A stretch of 64,000 nucleotides of DNA from an uncultured Sphingomonadaceae bacterium (GCA_947504025.1 CANNFX010000002.1:638450-702449); one strand, 5' to 3'. Counted from the stretch's first letter, positions 16,648 through 26,184 are shown. Notes: generated by a model not told the origin, from the sequence alone. Program-made: numbers and translations.

Positions 16648-17990
16648 TTCACCGGCTCAGGGTTCGCGGCAAGGATATCGGTCACGATGCTGCGTACATC
16701 CACTTTAGCTTTGAGCCGTGCGCCTAACAGCGCTGTGCCGCTGACCTTTCGTTGGATAAACAATGTTTCCGGGGGTGGTAAATGCCAGCTCGATTTGTCG
16801 GCGGCAATCGCCATGCCTTCATCGCGTAAGGCGGACACGAAAGCGCGATCACCGAAGTCGAATACATCTGGCTGGGTCATTTCAGCCAGGATTACTTCGA
16901 TTATGGTATCAATCCGTTCGCGGTGGCGTTCGACAGCCACCGGATTGACGAACCCGGCTCTGACTGATTCTTCGCGAACTGCATCGCCGTCTCCTGCCAA
17001 TCCAGCCACGAGTAAGCCGCGATAGGAAGAAGCAATTTGCGGTGACACATCACGCGTTGCGCCGAAGTCGAGCAAGACGATACGACCGGTCTCTGGCTGG
17101 TATCGGTAATTGGCGAAGTTTGGGTCGGTTTGCATCACCCCGAATTCAAACAATTCACGGCCTACCAATTCGATGATCTGCGCAGTGACTTTGTTGCGGA
17201 TTTCCTGTGTTTCCGTTTCTAGACTTTCGATCGGGACGCCAGGCTCGAAACTCATCGCCAGAATGCGCTCTCGGGTCAGTTCCTTATCCAGAGTTGGCAC
17301 GACGAATTCCGGGCGATCTGCCAGCAAGGTGGCAAAACGCTGCAGCTGCTCGCCCTCGCGGTGATAGTCGGCCTCTTCGTGCAACTGTTCCTTGGCCGCC
17401 TTGAGCAGAGGATCGAAGTCGAGCTCCTTCGGCAGCATTCCTGAAACGCGTAGAAGAGTTGCGACATTGTCGACATCTGCGTCGATGCTGTCGCGAATGC
17501 CGGGATATTGGACCTTGATTGCTAAGGTTCGATCGTCGTTGGTCACGGCGCGGTGAACCTGACCGATCGAAGCAGCGGCGATCGGGCGTGGCTCGAAACG
17601 GCGAAACTGCTTTCGCCAATCCGGGCCCCATTCCGCAATCAGTACCTTGTCTAGCTGCCGTGTGGGCATGAAATTCGCATTATCGCGCAAGCTGGCCAGG
17701 ATGTTGGATAACTCCGGCGGCAACATGTCGCCTGCATCCATGGAGATCATTTGACCCAGCTTCATTGCGGCACCGCGTAGATGCGACAGACGCTCCGCTA
17801 ATCGCATGGCATTGCCCGGCGTCATGATCATATCTTCAAGCTTAGGTATCTCGCCGCTGGTCAACCGCCGCGTTCCTTCGGCCAGCATACCCCCGGCAAT
17901 GCCGCCTGCGAGGCGGCCAAAACCGGATAGGCGTGAAAGCCGCCCGCTTGGAACCGCACGGTGGTGCGGTCTGTTGTCCTTGTCTGGCAT
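16644..17990 (-). CDS. ABC1/UbiB-family atypical kinase
   Basis: A 448-residue protein of the ABC1 (ADCK/UbiB) kinase-like family. Family hallmarks: KxGQ motif (AMKLGQMIS, Lys77-Gln80), the Ala-rich loop AAAS replacing the P-loop (138-141), the ion-pair Lys in LAIKVQYPG (159) and LDFGATRD with the metal-binding Asp. Family members support ubiquinone biosynthesis or lipid handling. It lacks the C-terminal membrane anchor typical of UbiB, so it may be a different subgroup, and no ubi genes are nearby. Upstream partner of the phosphatase in a two-gene operon. Confidence 0.9.
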   Translation of the reverse strand: MPDKDNRPHHRAVPSGRLSRLSGFGRLAGGIAGGMLAEGTRRLTSGEIPKLEDMIMTPGNAMRLAERLSHLRGAAMKLGQMISMDAGDMLPPELSNILASLRDNANFMPTRQLDKVLIAEWGPDWRKQFRRFEPRPIAAASIGQVHRAVTNDDRTLAIKVQYPGIRDSIDADVDNVATLLRVSGMLPKELDFDPLLKAAKEQLHEEADYHREGEQLQRFATLLADRPEFVVPTLDKELTRERILAMSFEPGVPIESLETETQEIRNKVTAQIIELVGRELFEFGVMQTDPNFANYRYQPETGRIVLLDFGATRDVSPQIASSYRGLLVAGLAGDGDAVREESVRAGFVNPVAVERHRERIDTIIEVILAEMTQPDVFDFGDRAFVSALRDEGMAIAADKSSWHLPPPETLFIQRKVSGTALLGARLKAKVDVRSIVTDILAANPEPVK

Positions 17991-18060
17991 GCGACCGATA
18001 TGGGCGCGGGTTCTAATTCGGGCAAGTTGCTTGTCCGAACAGAGACAGGTTTGGAATAAG

Positions 18061-18372
18061 TTAAATCAAATTTTGGCTCAAAACCGAGCGGATGTGATCG
18101 AAAACAGGCCCGTAAAGTGGTTTGGCGAAGCGTATACCAATCGTATCTACGTCAACCCAGATCACCTCCGCGTCGAATGGCCCGAGCGCCTCGATCCGTA
18201 GACTAATCTTGGCGCCAGCGAGGAGCGGAGTGCGTTTTTCATAAAGCCGGCAGCCCGTTTCCGAAATGTCGATTACGCGCACCTCCATCTGCGTGCCAGA
18301 GCCGGTGCGATATTTGGCGAGCACCTTAACATCTTGGCGAGGCATTCTTCGTTCTTGATCTGAACTATTCAT
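18061..18372 (-). CDS. PilZ-domain c-di-GMP binding protein
   Basis: A 103-residue stand-alone PilZ domain. The RxxxR (RRMPRQDV) and D-x-S-x-x-G (DISETGCRL) motifs that bind cyclic-di-GMP are both present. Such single-domain proteins act as effectors that change their partner's activity when c-di-GMP rises. ATG 18372 is preferred; a TTG four codons upstream is the alternative. It lies alone between the ABC1 gene and thyA; an EAL phosphodiesterase is encoded 8 kb away. Confidence 0.88.
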   Translation of the reverse strand: MNSSDQERRMPRQDVKVLAKYRTGSGTQMEVRVIDISETGCRLYEKRTPLLAGAKISLRIEALGPFDAEVIWVDVDTIGIRFAKPLYGPVFDHIRSVLSQNLI

Positions 18373-18578
18373 CGCAGAATCCAAGTGGTGATAGTAAGGC
18401 TAACTATACACGCTATTTCTATTTCTGAAACATCAGTATGAAGTGTAGCTTAATCGACTGTAAACCACGAGCTAAATGAGCAACGGTTTGTAGGAGCGTT
18501 TTTGCCCGTTGATCGGGGAGGAGGGAGCCGGATTTCGACCGCCGAGGGGCTGGCAAGCGCACAAGTGCGACGCTATGG

Positions 18579-19544
18579 ATGGCCATGGCCAGCGTTTCCT
18601 CAGTCAGCGATTCTTTCTCTTCGGGTAGCCATTACGAATGGCAGTATCTGGAATTAATGCGCCGTATCTGGGAAACTGGAGACGAGCGGACGGACCGGAC
18701 GGGAGTTGGCACGCGCTCGATCTTCGGAACGATGTTGCGTTTCGACCTGGCAAATGGTGCGATGCCACTGATCACCAGCAAACGGGTTTATTGGAAGACT
18801 GCTACGCGCGAGTTGTTGTGGTTTCTCACCGGCGATACAAACATCCGCAGCCTATGTGCGCAGGGCGTAGAGATCTGGACCGACTGGCCACTCGACAAAT
18901 ATCGCCGTGAGATGGGTGAAGAGATTTCGCGTGAGCAATTTTCCAAGCGGATAGTTGAAGATGCGGCCTTTGCCGAGCGTTGGGGCGATCTTGGCCCGGT
19001 TTACGGCAAGCAATGGGTCGATTGGCCAACATACCGATATGGCCCCGACGGTAAATATGAACGTGGCCCCGGGATCAACCAGATTTCAGAAGTCGTTGAA
19101 AGTTTAAAGAACAATCCCGGAAGCCGTCGCCATATCATCGAGGGATGGAATGTCGCTGAGCTTGACACAATGGCGCTACCGCCTTGCCACAAGACATATC
19201 AGTTCCACGTCGCAAATGGGCGCCTGAACGGGTTGATGTATCAGCGCAGCTGCGATGTTGCGCTCGGTTTGCCGTTCAACTTGTGGTCCGCGGCACTGCT
19301 TCAGCGGATGCTGGCGCAGCAGGCGGGGCTGGAGCCGGGCGACTTCGTGTGGATGGGCGGAGATACGCATCTCTACTTGAACCATACGGAACTGGTCGAA
19401 ACGCAATTGCAGCGACAACCGGCTGGCAATCCGGTGCTAGAAATTGTCAGGAAGCCGGATTCGATCTTCGATTACCGGATCGAGGATTTTGAAGTTCAGG
19501 GTTACAGCCCGCAAAGCCCGCTAAAGGCCCCTGTTGCCGTTTAG
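18579..19544 (+). CDS. thyA: Thymidylate synthase
   Basis: Methylates dUMP to dTMP with methylene-tetrahydrofolate. Recognisable features are RTGVGTRSIFG at the dUMP/phosphate site, WFLTGDTNI, and the catalytic cysteine in LPPCHKTYQF (Cys203). The 321-residue length includes the insert between the N-terminal region and catalytic site that longer ThyA proteins have. No folA gene lies directly downstream. The start is ATG 18579 or 18585; neither has a strong ribosome site. Confidence 0.95.
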   Translation: MAMASVSSVSDSFSSGSHYEWQYLELMRRIWETGDERTDRTGVGTRSIFGTMLRFDLANGAMPLITSKRVYWKTATRELLWFLTGDTNIRSLCAQGVEIWTDWPLDKYRREMGEEISREQFSKRIVEDAAFAERWGDLGPVYGKQWVDWPTYRYGPDGKYERGPGINQISEVVESLKNNPGSRRHIIEGWNVAELDTMALPPCHKTYQFHVANGRLNGLMYQRSCDVALGLPFNLWSAALLQRMLAQQAGLEPGDFVWMGGDTHLYLNHTELVETQLQRQPAGNPVLEIVRKPDSIFDYRIEDFEVQGYSPQSPLKAPVAV

Positions 19545-19554
19545 CAGCGTGAGC

Positions 19555-19583
19555 TTGACCCCGAGGTCTCGACGTAATAATAT
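19555..19583 (+). promoter_or_regulatory. Putative promoter of the bkd operon
   Basis: TTGACC, a 17-base spacer and TAATAT, about 65 bases before the E1 alpha start codon. This is the best sigma-70-like promoter in the gap after thyA and would give a leader of about 60 bases. Confidence 0.55.
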
Positions 19584-19649
19584 GTCGCGACTTTAAAATA
19601 TTGCGTCCGAGCCACACAAGAGGCCGGACTATTTTCCCGGGGGAGTTCT

Positions 19650-20951
19650 ATGGGCAAAAGCCCCGTCAATGCGGATGAAGCACGCGGCAATAAGCCGAAG
19701 CTGTCTCTGCACGTTCCCGAACCGCATTATCGCCCAGGCGATGCTGTTGATTTTTCGCATGTAGAAATCACAAAAGCCGGTGATCAGGCGCGTCCTGATG
19801 AGACTTGTGATGCCAAGGATACGCATCCACTTTGCCTCGATTTGATCCGGGTTCTTGGTGATGACGACAAGGCGCATGGTCCGTGGAATCCACGCCTATC
19901 GCCCGACACTCTACGCACTATGCTGCATAATTTTGCACTCGTGCGAGCGTTTGACGAGCGGATGCACCGCGGCCAGCGGCAGGGCAAGACCAGCTTTTAC
20001 ATGAAGTGCACTGGTGAGGAGGCCACATCGGTCAGCGCAGCGATGGCGCTAGCATCAGATGATATGGTGTTCCCGAGTTACCGGCAGCAAGGCATCTTGA
20101 TCGCCCGCGGCTATCCCCTCGTTGAAATGATCAACCAGATCTATTCGAACAAGGGTGATAAGCTGAAGGGGCGCCAGCTGCCGATCATGTATTCCAGCCG
20201 TGAGCACAGCTTCTTCACGATCAGCGGCAACTTGGCCACGCAAACCCCGCAAGCGGTCGGTTGGGCAATGGCCAGCGCGATAAAGGGCGACAGCCGGATT
20301 GCCGCGACATGGATTGGTGAAGGATCAAGCGCGGAGGGTGATTTCCACTCCGCCTGCACCTTTGCAGCGGTGTATAATGCACCGGTTATCCTCAACGTTG
20401 TCAACAATCAGTGGGCCATCAGCAGCTTTAGCGGGTTTGCCGGCGCAGAGCGGACAAGTTTCGCGGCTCGTGCAATGGGTTACGGTATCGCTGGCCTGCG
20501 CGTGGACGGTAATGACGCTCTGGCAGTGTTTGCCGCGCAGCAATGGGCCGCTAACCGCGCGCGTTCGAACGCAGGACCGACATTGATTGAATACTTCACC
20601 TACCGCGCTGAGGGACATTCAACCTCGGATGATCCGAGCGCATACCGTTCCGCGCATGAACGTGAGGAGTGGCCGCTGGGCGATCCGGTGACACGTCTGA
20701 AGAAGCATCTGATCGATCTTGGTGAGTGGTCTGAGGAGCAGCATGCTGCGATGGATCTTGCCTGCGCTGACGAAGTAAAGGCAGCCACCAAGGAGGCCGA
20801 GAAGAACGGCATTCTGGGCCACGGCCTGCATCACCCGTTCTCGACCATGTTTGAAGACGTGTTCGAAGAGCTGCCTTGGCACCTTAAGGAACAGAGCGAG
20901 CAGGCGATTCGCGAACGAGAGATCAAATGGCCCGAGGGGAAGAAGCCATGA
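19650..20951 (+). CDS. bkdA1: 2-oxoisovalerate dehydrogenase E1 component, alpha subunit
   Basis: Thiamine-diphosphate subunit of the branched-chain 2-oxoacid dehydrogenase that decarboxylates the keto acids of Val, Leu and Ile. The 433-residue length with an N-terminal extension of about 80 residues matches the bacterial BCKDH alpha class more than PdhA. The ThDP motif runs from GEGSSAEGDFH (about 222) to VVNNQWAIS (about 255). A strong GGGGGAG ribosome site precedes the start. First gene of a three-gene operon; its stop overlaps the E1 beta start by four bases. Substrate class is inferred from family resemblance. Confidence 0.9.
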   Translation: MGKSPVNADEARGNKPKLSLHVPEPHYRPGDAVDFSHVEITKAGDQARPDETCDAKDTHPLCLDLIRVLGDDDKAHGPWNPRLSPDTLRTMLHNFALVRAFDERMHRGQRQGKTSFYMKCTGEEATSVSAAMALASDDMVFPSYRQQGILIARGYPLVEMINQIYSNKGDKLKGRQLPIMYSSREHSFFTISGNLATQTPQAVGWAMASAIKGDSRIAATWIGEGSSAEGDFHSACTFAAVYNAPVILNVVNNQWAISSFSGFAGAERTSFAARAMGYGIAGLRVDGNDALAVFAAQQWAANRARSNAGPTLIEYFTYRAEGHSTSDDPSAYRSAHEREEWPLGDPVTRLKKHLIDLGEWSEEQHAAMDLACADEVKAATKEAEKNGILGHGLHHPFSTMFEDVFEELPWHLKEQSEQAIREREIKWPEGKKP

Positions 20952-21982
20952 GCGGACCCCAGGCTGAACCTCGCCGTTTAAATATGATCGAGGCCATCAA
21001 TGAGGCGCTTAGCGTTACGATGGAAGGTGATCCGGACATCGTGGTTTTGGGCGAGGATGTCGGCTATTTCGGCGGTGTCTTCCGGGCGACGGCCGGCTTG
21101 CAGGAGAAATTCGGCAAGAACCGTGTGTTCGATACACCAATCAACGAATGCGGCATCATTGGTGCGGCGGTGGGCATGGGCGCATATGGCCTCCGCCCGG
21201 TTCCCGAAATCCAATTCGCCGACTACATCTATCCGGGGATGGATCAGCTGATTTCCGAGGCGGCGCGACTGCGCTATCGTTCAGCTGGTGAGTTCATCGC
21301 GCCGATTACGGTGCGTTCACCGTTCGGTGGTGGCATCTTCGGCGGGCAAACACACAGCCAGAGCCCCGAGGCGATTTTTGCCCATGTGTCGGGCCTCAAG
21401 ACGGTGATCCCGTCCAATCCCTATGATGCCAAGGGCTTGCTGATCGCCGCGATCGAAGACAATGATCCGGTGATCTTCTTCGAGCCGAAGCGGATATATA
21501 ACGGCCCCTTTACAGGCTATTACGACAAGCCGGTCGAACCATGGAAAAAGCACGATGACAGCGTGGTGCCTGACGGGCATTACCGTGTTGAACTCGGCAC
21601 TGCGCGAAATGTAACGGAAGGCGACGAGCTGACCGTTCTCGCCTACGGCACGATGGTTCACGTCGCGAAAGCGGTGTGTGAGGAGAAGGGGATCAATGCT
21701 GAGATCGTTGACCTGCGCACTATTGTGCCGCTCGATATCAAGGTGATCGAAAAGTCGGTGAAGAAGACCGGTAAATGCCTGATCGTGCATGAAGCGACGC
21801 GTACCTCCGGATTCGGTGCGGAACTGTCTGCGCTGGTCCAGGAACATTGCTTCTACCATCTCGAAGCACCGGTCGCGCGTGTGACTGGCTTCGATACACC
21901 CTATCCGCACAGCCTCGAATGGGCATATTTCCCCGGTCCCGTCCGCATTGGCGAGGCCATCGACAAGCTTTTGAGCGAGTAA
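20948..21982 (+). CDS. bkdA2: 2-oxoisovalerate dehydrogenase E1 component, beta subunit
   Basis: A 344-residue transketolase-like subunit that completes the E1 heterotetramer and contributes the GEDVGYFGGVFRAT region at the cofactor. The conserved PIRSPFGGGIFGG-like segment (VRSPFGGGIFGGQTH) and IVHEATRTSGFGAELSA near the C-terminus are typical. ATG 20948 overlaps the alpha subunit stop (ATGA), so translation is coupled. The E2 gene starts six bases after its stop. Confidence 0.92.
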   Translation: MSGPQAEPRRLNMIEAINEALSVTMEGDPDIVVLGEDVGYFGGVFRATAGLQEKFGKNRVFDTPINECGIIGAAVGMGAYGLRPVPEIQFADYIYPGMDQLISEAARLRYRSAGEFIAPITVRSPFGGGIFGGQTHSQSPEAIFAHVSGLKTVIPSNPYDAKGLLIAAIEDNDPVIFFEPKRIYNGPFTGYYDKPVEPWKKHDDSVVPDGHYRVELGTARNVTEGDELTVLAYGTMVHVAKAVCEEKGINAEIVDLRTIVPLDIKVIEKSVKKTGKCLIVHEATRTSGFGAELSALVQEHCFYHLEAPVARVTGFDTPYPHSLEWAYFPGPVRIGEAIDKLLSE

Positions 21983-21987
21983 CGAGC

Positions 21988-23259
21988 ATGACGAAATTCA
22001 CTTTCAACCTGCCCGACATTGGCGAAGGTATTGCCGAGGCGGAGATCGTCGACTGGCACGTCAAAGTTGGCGACATGATCGATGAAGATGACCGTTTGGC
22101 CGACGTCATGACGGATAAGGCAACGGTGGAGATGGAAAGCCCGGTTAAGGGTAAAGTCCTCGAAACCGCGGGCGAGGCGGGTGACGTTATCGCCATCGGA
22201 TCGATGCTGGTAGTGATCGAAGTCGAAGGCGAATTGCCTGGTGACGCCGATGAGGAGCCTGAGGTCGCTGCTGCACCCGCTGCTGCGCCTACTCCCGTCG
22301 CTGCCCCCGTAGCCGAGAAAAAGCCGGTTGAAGCGCCAACTCCTGAGCCTGTACCTGTACCGACGCCTGAACCTGCTTCGGAATCGGCCAAGGTATTGGC
22401 TTCACCAGCAGTCCGCAAACGCGCCAAAGATCTCGGAATCAATTTAGGCGAAGTAAAGCCTGCCGAAGGTGGCCGCCTGCGCCACGCTGATCTCGACGCG
22501 TTCATTGCTTACAGCTCTGGCGGCGGCTTCTCGCCATCCGCTAAGACACGCGGTGATGAGGAAAAGAAGGTCATCGGCCTGCGCCGCCGCATTGCAGAAA
22601 ATATGGCGGCGTCCAAGCGTAATATCCCGCACTTCTCCTATGTTGAAGAGTGCGATGTGACGGACCTTGAACGCATGCGCGCGCAGCTCAACGAAGGACG
22701 AGGCGAACGCCCGAAGCTTACAATGATGCCGCTTTTGATCGCGGCGATTTGCAAGACACTTCCTGATTATCCAATGCTCAACGCCCGTTATGATGATGAG
22801 GCGAATGTCGTCACGCGTCATGGTGCAGTGCATCTGGGAATGGCAGCGCAAACCGACAATGGACTTATGGTCCCGGTCATCCGCAACGCAGAATCGCGGA
22901 ACTTGTGGCAGCTCGCGAGCGAAATCGTCCGGCTGGCGAATGCAGCTCGTGACGGTACTGCGAAATCGGAAGAACTGTCCGGCTCGACCATGACGCTAAC
23001 CTCGCTTGGCCCGCTGGGCGGTGTGGCGACAACGCCGGTTATCAATCGCCCTGAAGTTGCGATTATCGGCCCGAACCGGATTATCGAACGCCCGATGTAT
23101 GTATCTGACGGAGCGGGCGGTGAGCGGATCGAGAAGCGCAAGCTGATGAATATATCGATCAGCTGTGATCACCGCGTTGTCGATGGCTACGATGCGGCTA
23201 GCTTCATACAAGAAGTGAAGAAGCTGATCGAAGCGCCTGCGCTCATTCTTACAGACTGA
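21988..23259 (+). CDS. bkdB: 2-oxoacid dehydrogenase E2 component (dihydrolipoyl acyltransferase)
   Basis: A 423-residue acyltransferase core protein. A single lipoyl domain carries the attachment lysine in DKATVEME (Lys44), then an Ala/Pro/Val/Thr-rich flexible linker (about 85-130), a peripheral-subunit binding domain (ASPAVRKRAKDLGINL) and the catalytic domain with HxxxDG (His395, Asp399). It transfers the acyl group to CoA. The E3 (lipoamide dehydrogenase) gene that often follows in other species is absent; E3 must come from elsewhere. Confidence 0.92.
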   Translation: MTKFTFNLPDIGEGIAEAEIVDWHVKVGDMIDEDDRLADVMTDKATVEMESPVKGKVLETAGEAGDVIAIGSMLVVIEVEGELPGDADEEPEVAAAPAAAPTPVAAPVAEKKPVEAPTPEPVPVPTPEPASESAKVLASPAVRKRAKDLGINLGEVKPAEGGRLRHADLDAFIAYSSGGGFSPSAKTRGDEEKKVIGLRRRIAENMAASKRNIPHFSYVEECDVTDLERMRAQLNEGRGERPKLTMMPLLIAAICKTLPDYPMLNARYDDEANVVTRHGAVHLGMAAQTDNGLMVPVIRNAESRNLWQLASEIVRLANAARDGTAKSEELSGSTMTLTSLGPLGGVATTPVINRPEVAIIGPNRIIERPMYVSDGAGGERIEKRKLMNISISCDHRVVDGYDAASFIQEVKKLIEAPALILTD

Positions 23260-23700
23260 TTATCTGACGAGGGCGCTGTAAGCGATCCGTCCGCTGCCGC
23301 GTGCAGCTTCGCGACGCGAAATCGTCCAGCGCAAGTGCGTGACATCTTCTGGTGATGCGAGGCGGGCCCCATTGATTTTCATGGTGCCAAGCTGCCCCCA
23401 ACTTTTGCCGCCATCGATCGATACTTCCAGAGCGTCCATGCCGCTGCGCTGAAATGCGAGCGATGCTGGCACGCTGGCCGATACTTTGAATGACGTGCGA
23501 TCATGCGGAGAGGTCCATTTGACCAGCAGCACTACCTTGTCACCGCGCGAAAGGGTGCTGGCTGGAACAATGGAACGATATCCGCTTTCGGAAGGCCTGC
23601 TTTCAACGAACACGGAGCTAACCAGCTCAACGCGGTCATTAGCCGTTGCAGGAATTGAAACGGTGAGCGCCGCCAGTGCAACTGCAAGTGAACGAACCAT
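23260..23700 (-). CDS. Secreted hypothetical protein
   Basis: Not recognised. A 146-residue protein with a clear signal peptide (VRSLAVALAALTVSIPATA, cleavage likely after ATA). The mature part is a beta-rich domain with WTSPHDRTSFKVSASVPAS and SIDGGKSWG; the latter resembles short repeats in some exported beta-sandwich proteins. ATG 23700 is chosen because GGGGGT lies five bases upstream; ATG 23712 is an alternative. It converges on bkdB, with the two stops adjacent. Confidence 0.7.
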   Translation of the reverse strand: MVRSLAVALAALTVSIPATANDRVELVSSVFVESRPSESGYRSIVPASTLSRGDKVVLLVKWTSPHDRTSFKVSASVPASLAFQRSGMDALEVSIDGGKSWGQLGTMKINGARLASPEDVTHLRWTISRREAARGSGRIAYSALVR

Positions 23701-23881
23701 AAGTACCCCCATAATATCCGCCGGATTGTTTTGGCGGGATGTAGAGGCTGCTATCGCTGCAAGGCGCGAAGATATGGTTAACCGGCCGTCAGGATTTGCC
23801 GAAAACTCTCCAAATATTGCCTAAAAACCGCTCAAACTCGGGCCTATTTTGCATTAGGTGCATTTTAGCCGATCAGATTTG

Positions 23882-23910
23882 TTGACAGCCTGAATTTGCT
23901 GTCCTAGTGG
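23882..23910 (+). promoter_or_regulatory. Putative tRNA-Asp promoter
   Basis: TTGACA, a 17-base spacer and a weak -10 TAGTGG, ending about 30 bases before the tRNA-Asp 5' end. The perfect -35 makes this the likely promoter. Confidence 0.5.
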
Positions 23911-23941
23911 CGCTGCTCCCACAGGGTTTTGCCCTGTTTAA

Positions 23942-24018
<77 letters not shown>

Positions 24019-24048
24019 TACTTTATTTTTAAAGTTGGCAAGATTTTG

Positions 24049-24077
24049 AAAAGCCTCAGTTTTTAACTGGGGCTTTT
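24049..24077 (+). terminator. Intrinsic-type terminator after tRNA-Asp
   Basis: AAAAGCCTCAGT pairs with ACTGGGGCTTTT (12 bp, one G-T wobble) around a five-base loop, 30 bases after the tRNA. The stem's own T-rich side and the following CCAATTTT make a plausible intrinsic terminator. It lies inside the decayed element, so it came with the insertion. Confidence 0.65.
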
Positions 24078-24130
24078 CCAATTTTAGGCCACATAAGAAA
24101 TTGGGGCTCATTTTGGGGTATCATTTCGGC

Positions 24131-24386
24131 ATGGCTATCGTCGAATATGATACAAAATTGCTCATCAAAAAGCGTGGATATTGGTACTATCAACGCCGAA
24201 TTCCTAAATGTGAACGGCGGTAGTTACGGTCTTGCGCAAAGCAAAGCCCGGCTGACTAAAGCTTAAGCCAGACTCAAACTACCCGACAAACTGGACGACT
24301 TTTACGCCGTCCGTGACGGCTTTATGCCGCCGCCACAGTGGCCTACTTTTACACCGCCATCTGGTAGGTTTTTACTCCGCTGTTGA
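24131..24386 (+). pseudogene. Remnant of a tyrosine integrase N-terminus
   Basis: A 30-codon frame from ATG 24131 encodes a segment with IKKRGYWYYQRRIPK, the N-terminal pattern of DUF6538-type phage integrases, then stops at 24223. In another frame, LAQSKARLTKA (from 24231), a stop, and KLDDFYAVRDG resemble the next part of such integrases. No core or catalytic domain follows. The combination of frameshift, stops and truncation next to a tRNA marks a dead integrase. Confidence 0.5.
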
Positions 24387-24444
24387 CATTCCACCGAGGT
24401 GCTTCACTGACTAAATACGGTCGTTGGAAGTTTAGGATATAAGC

Positions 24445-26094
24445 ATGTCACCCTCACGAATAGGGCTTTTGCGTAACATGATACTTGGCGTATCTGTCCT
24501 TGCCTTGTCCGGCGCTTGTGCGAGTCAAGGTCAATCCATCGTTAAAGACTACGGGAAATCGCAGGCTCACAAACCGCACCCCCCCGTCCGAGCCGTAAAA
24601 CTTACATCTGACACAATCACAGATGAAAGAGGCCGGACTGTAGCGGTCGAGCGTGGCATCCTGAAGGTGCCAGAAAACAGGCAAAATGCTGACTCTCGAT
24701 TTATCGATATCCACTTCACGAAATTTCCGGCCTTGTTGCTCTCACAGAATGAAAGAGCGCCTGTTTTTCTTCTAGCGGGCGGCCCGGGGTGGGGTCTAAA
24801 TCTTTCTGACCCTTTGGTGTTTGATGAGATAGAGCGGCTGCGTAGAACGCGTGAGGTCGTTTATGTCAGCCAGCGCGGGTACAGAAATGTCACGGGCTTT
24901 GATGAGCAATTTCTGGTTAATTTCGAACCTGTCCCAGTTGGTTCGCGTTTGTCAGCCAAGGATTTGGCCCAACTCGAAAGCCGAGCACTGCAGCAGGCAT
25001 ATCAATCCTGGAAGGATCGAGGCGTGGATGTCAGCGGCTATGACATTGTAAACATGACTGATGACCTGAATGATATTCGCCGAGCATTAGGAGCAGAGCA
25101 GATTGTTCTACGGGGCTGTAGTTTCGGTTCCCAATGGAGTTTCGCCTATATGAAGCGCTGGCCGGATCATGTGGACAGGGCATTTTTGTCAGGTGTCGAA
25201 CCGATTGACTACGGATATGATAGCCCTAAATGGCGCTGGGCTTCGATGGCGCGTCTAGCAGATTCCGCAATTTCAAATGCTGATATCGCCTCCCGTCTAC
25301 CTGAAGGGGGGCTTATGGAAGCGTTGAAGACGGTGATAGAGCGATTGGAAAACAATCCGGCCGTATTAACCGTTTACCATCCGGTGATTGGGAAATCGGT
25401 AGACGTGCCAATCGGCGCAGATGATCTGCGCGAAGTGTTGCATCGTCCTCGTATATTCGGGCAACCAACTGAGCAGCAAAATTTGGCAATCTGGCCAAAG
25501 TTCATCCTTGAGATGTACGAGGGTGATTACCGATTTCTGGCAGCACGAATTGCACAACGTCGCACCGGCGGTGGCGGCCAATATCTAATCGAATCGCTAG
25601 TAGACCACAGCTTGGGCATTTCTGCGAAACGTGATGTAAAACTGACATCTGAATCAGAGAGACGATGGTTGGGAGATATAAATCTTGAAGAACACATGAT
25701 GGTGGACACAACACCGACAGAAGTTATTGATGATGCCCTCAGATCAAATGTCGATGTACAAGTGCCCGTATTATTGCTCAACGGTGATCTTGACTGGGCG
25801 ACGCCAATTGAAAATGCGGAAATAGCCGATGCCGCACTTCCCAATAGTCATTTTGTGACTGTGCAGGGCGGAACGCATTGTCCGGAAACGAAGCGAGGAG
25901 AGTTAGGCGATAGTCGCCAAATCATAATGGACAATCTATATGCGTTTATAGATGTTGATTTTGATGAAGTATCACCATTGTCATATTTTCGAACTCTTCC
26001 GAAAAATATCAAGTTAGATCCAATCGAATTCGATAGTTCAACAGACTTATCTCTGTACGATCAGTGGCTGGCTGTCGCTCAGCATCGAGAATAA
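24445..26094 (+). CDS. Lipoprotein alpha/beta hydrolase (tripeptidyl/prolyl aminopeptidase-like)
   Basis: A 549-residue alpha/beta hydrolase anchored as a lipoprotein: signal sequence with lipobox LSGAC (Cys25). AGGPGWG marks the oxyanion region, GCSFGS carries the nucleophile Ser226, the acid is in NGDLDWATP (about 450) and the histidine in GGTHCPE (about 479), the triad order of S33-type peptidases. It probably trims peptides or other substrates in the periplasm. AGGA lies seven bases before the ATG. It is AT-richer than its neighbours and is the only intact gene in the decayed tRNA-Asp element, so it was likely acquired and kept. Confidence 0.8.
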   Translation: MSPSRIGLLRNMILGVSVLALSGACASQGQSIVKDYGKSQAHKPHPPVRAVKLTSDTITDERGRTVAVERGILKVPENRQNADSRFIDIHFTKFPALLLSQNERAPVFLLAGGPGWGLNLSDPLVFDEIERLRRTREVVYVSQRGYRNVTGFDEQFLVNFEPVPVGSRLSAKDLAQLESRALQQAYQSWKDRGVDVSGYDIVNMTDDLNDIRRALGAEQIVLRGCSFGSQWSFAYMKRWPDHVDRAFLSGVEPIDYGYDSPKWRWASMARLADSAISNADIASRLPEGGLMEALKTVIERLENNPAVLTVYHPVIGKSVDVPIGADDLREVLHRPRIFGQPTEQQNLAIWPKFILEMYEGDYRFLAARIAQRRTGGGGQYLIESLVDHSLGISAKRDVKLTSESERRWLGDINLEEHMMVDTTPTEVIDDALRSNVDVQVPVLLLNGDLDWATPIENAEIADAALPNSHFVTVQGGTHCPETKRGELGDSRQIIMDNLYAFIDVDFDEVSPLSYFRTLPKNIKLDPIEFDSSTDLSLYDQWLAVAQHRE

Positions 26095-26095
26095 T

Positions 26096-26122
26096 AGGCC
26101 CCTTCATTTTAGGGGTAGGCCT
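26096..26122 (+). terminator. Possible terminator after the hydrolase
   Basis: CCCCT (26099-26103) pairs with AGGGG (26111-26115) around a seven-base T-rich loop, with partly pairing flanks (AGG and CCT). Only a weak T tract follows. It begins right after the hydrolase stop. Confidence 0.4.
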
Positions 26123-26159
26123 TCTAAAAAGTGCGTAATTATTGGGTTTTATGCAGACG

Positions 26160-26184
26160 GTTCGAGTCTCGTCACTTGCGCCAT
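26160..26184. repeat. Right repeat of the tRNA-Asp element
   Basis: Copy of the tRNA-Asp T-arm and acceptor end, with G for A and T for C relative to the tRNA. No other part of a tRNA precedes it. Confidence 0.75.

Noticed and set aside
21738..22505. 255-codon minus-strand frame opposite the E1 beta and E2 genes
   Set aside because: Its Gly/Ser/Ala/Thr repeats are the complement of the Ala/Pro linker of the E2 protein, not a repeat protein.
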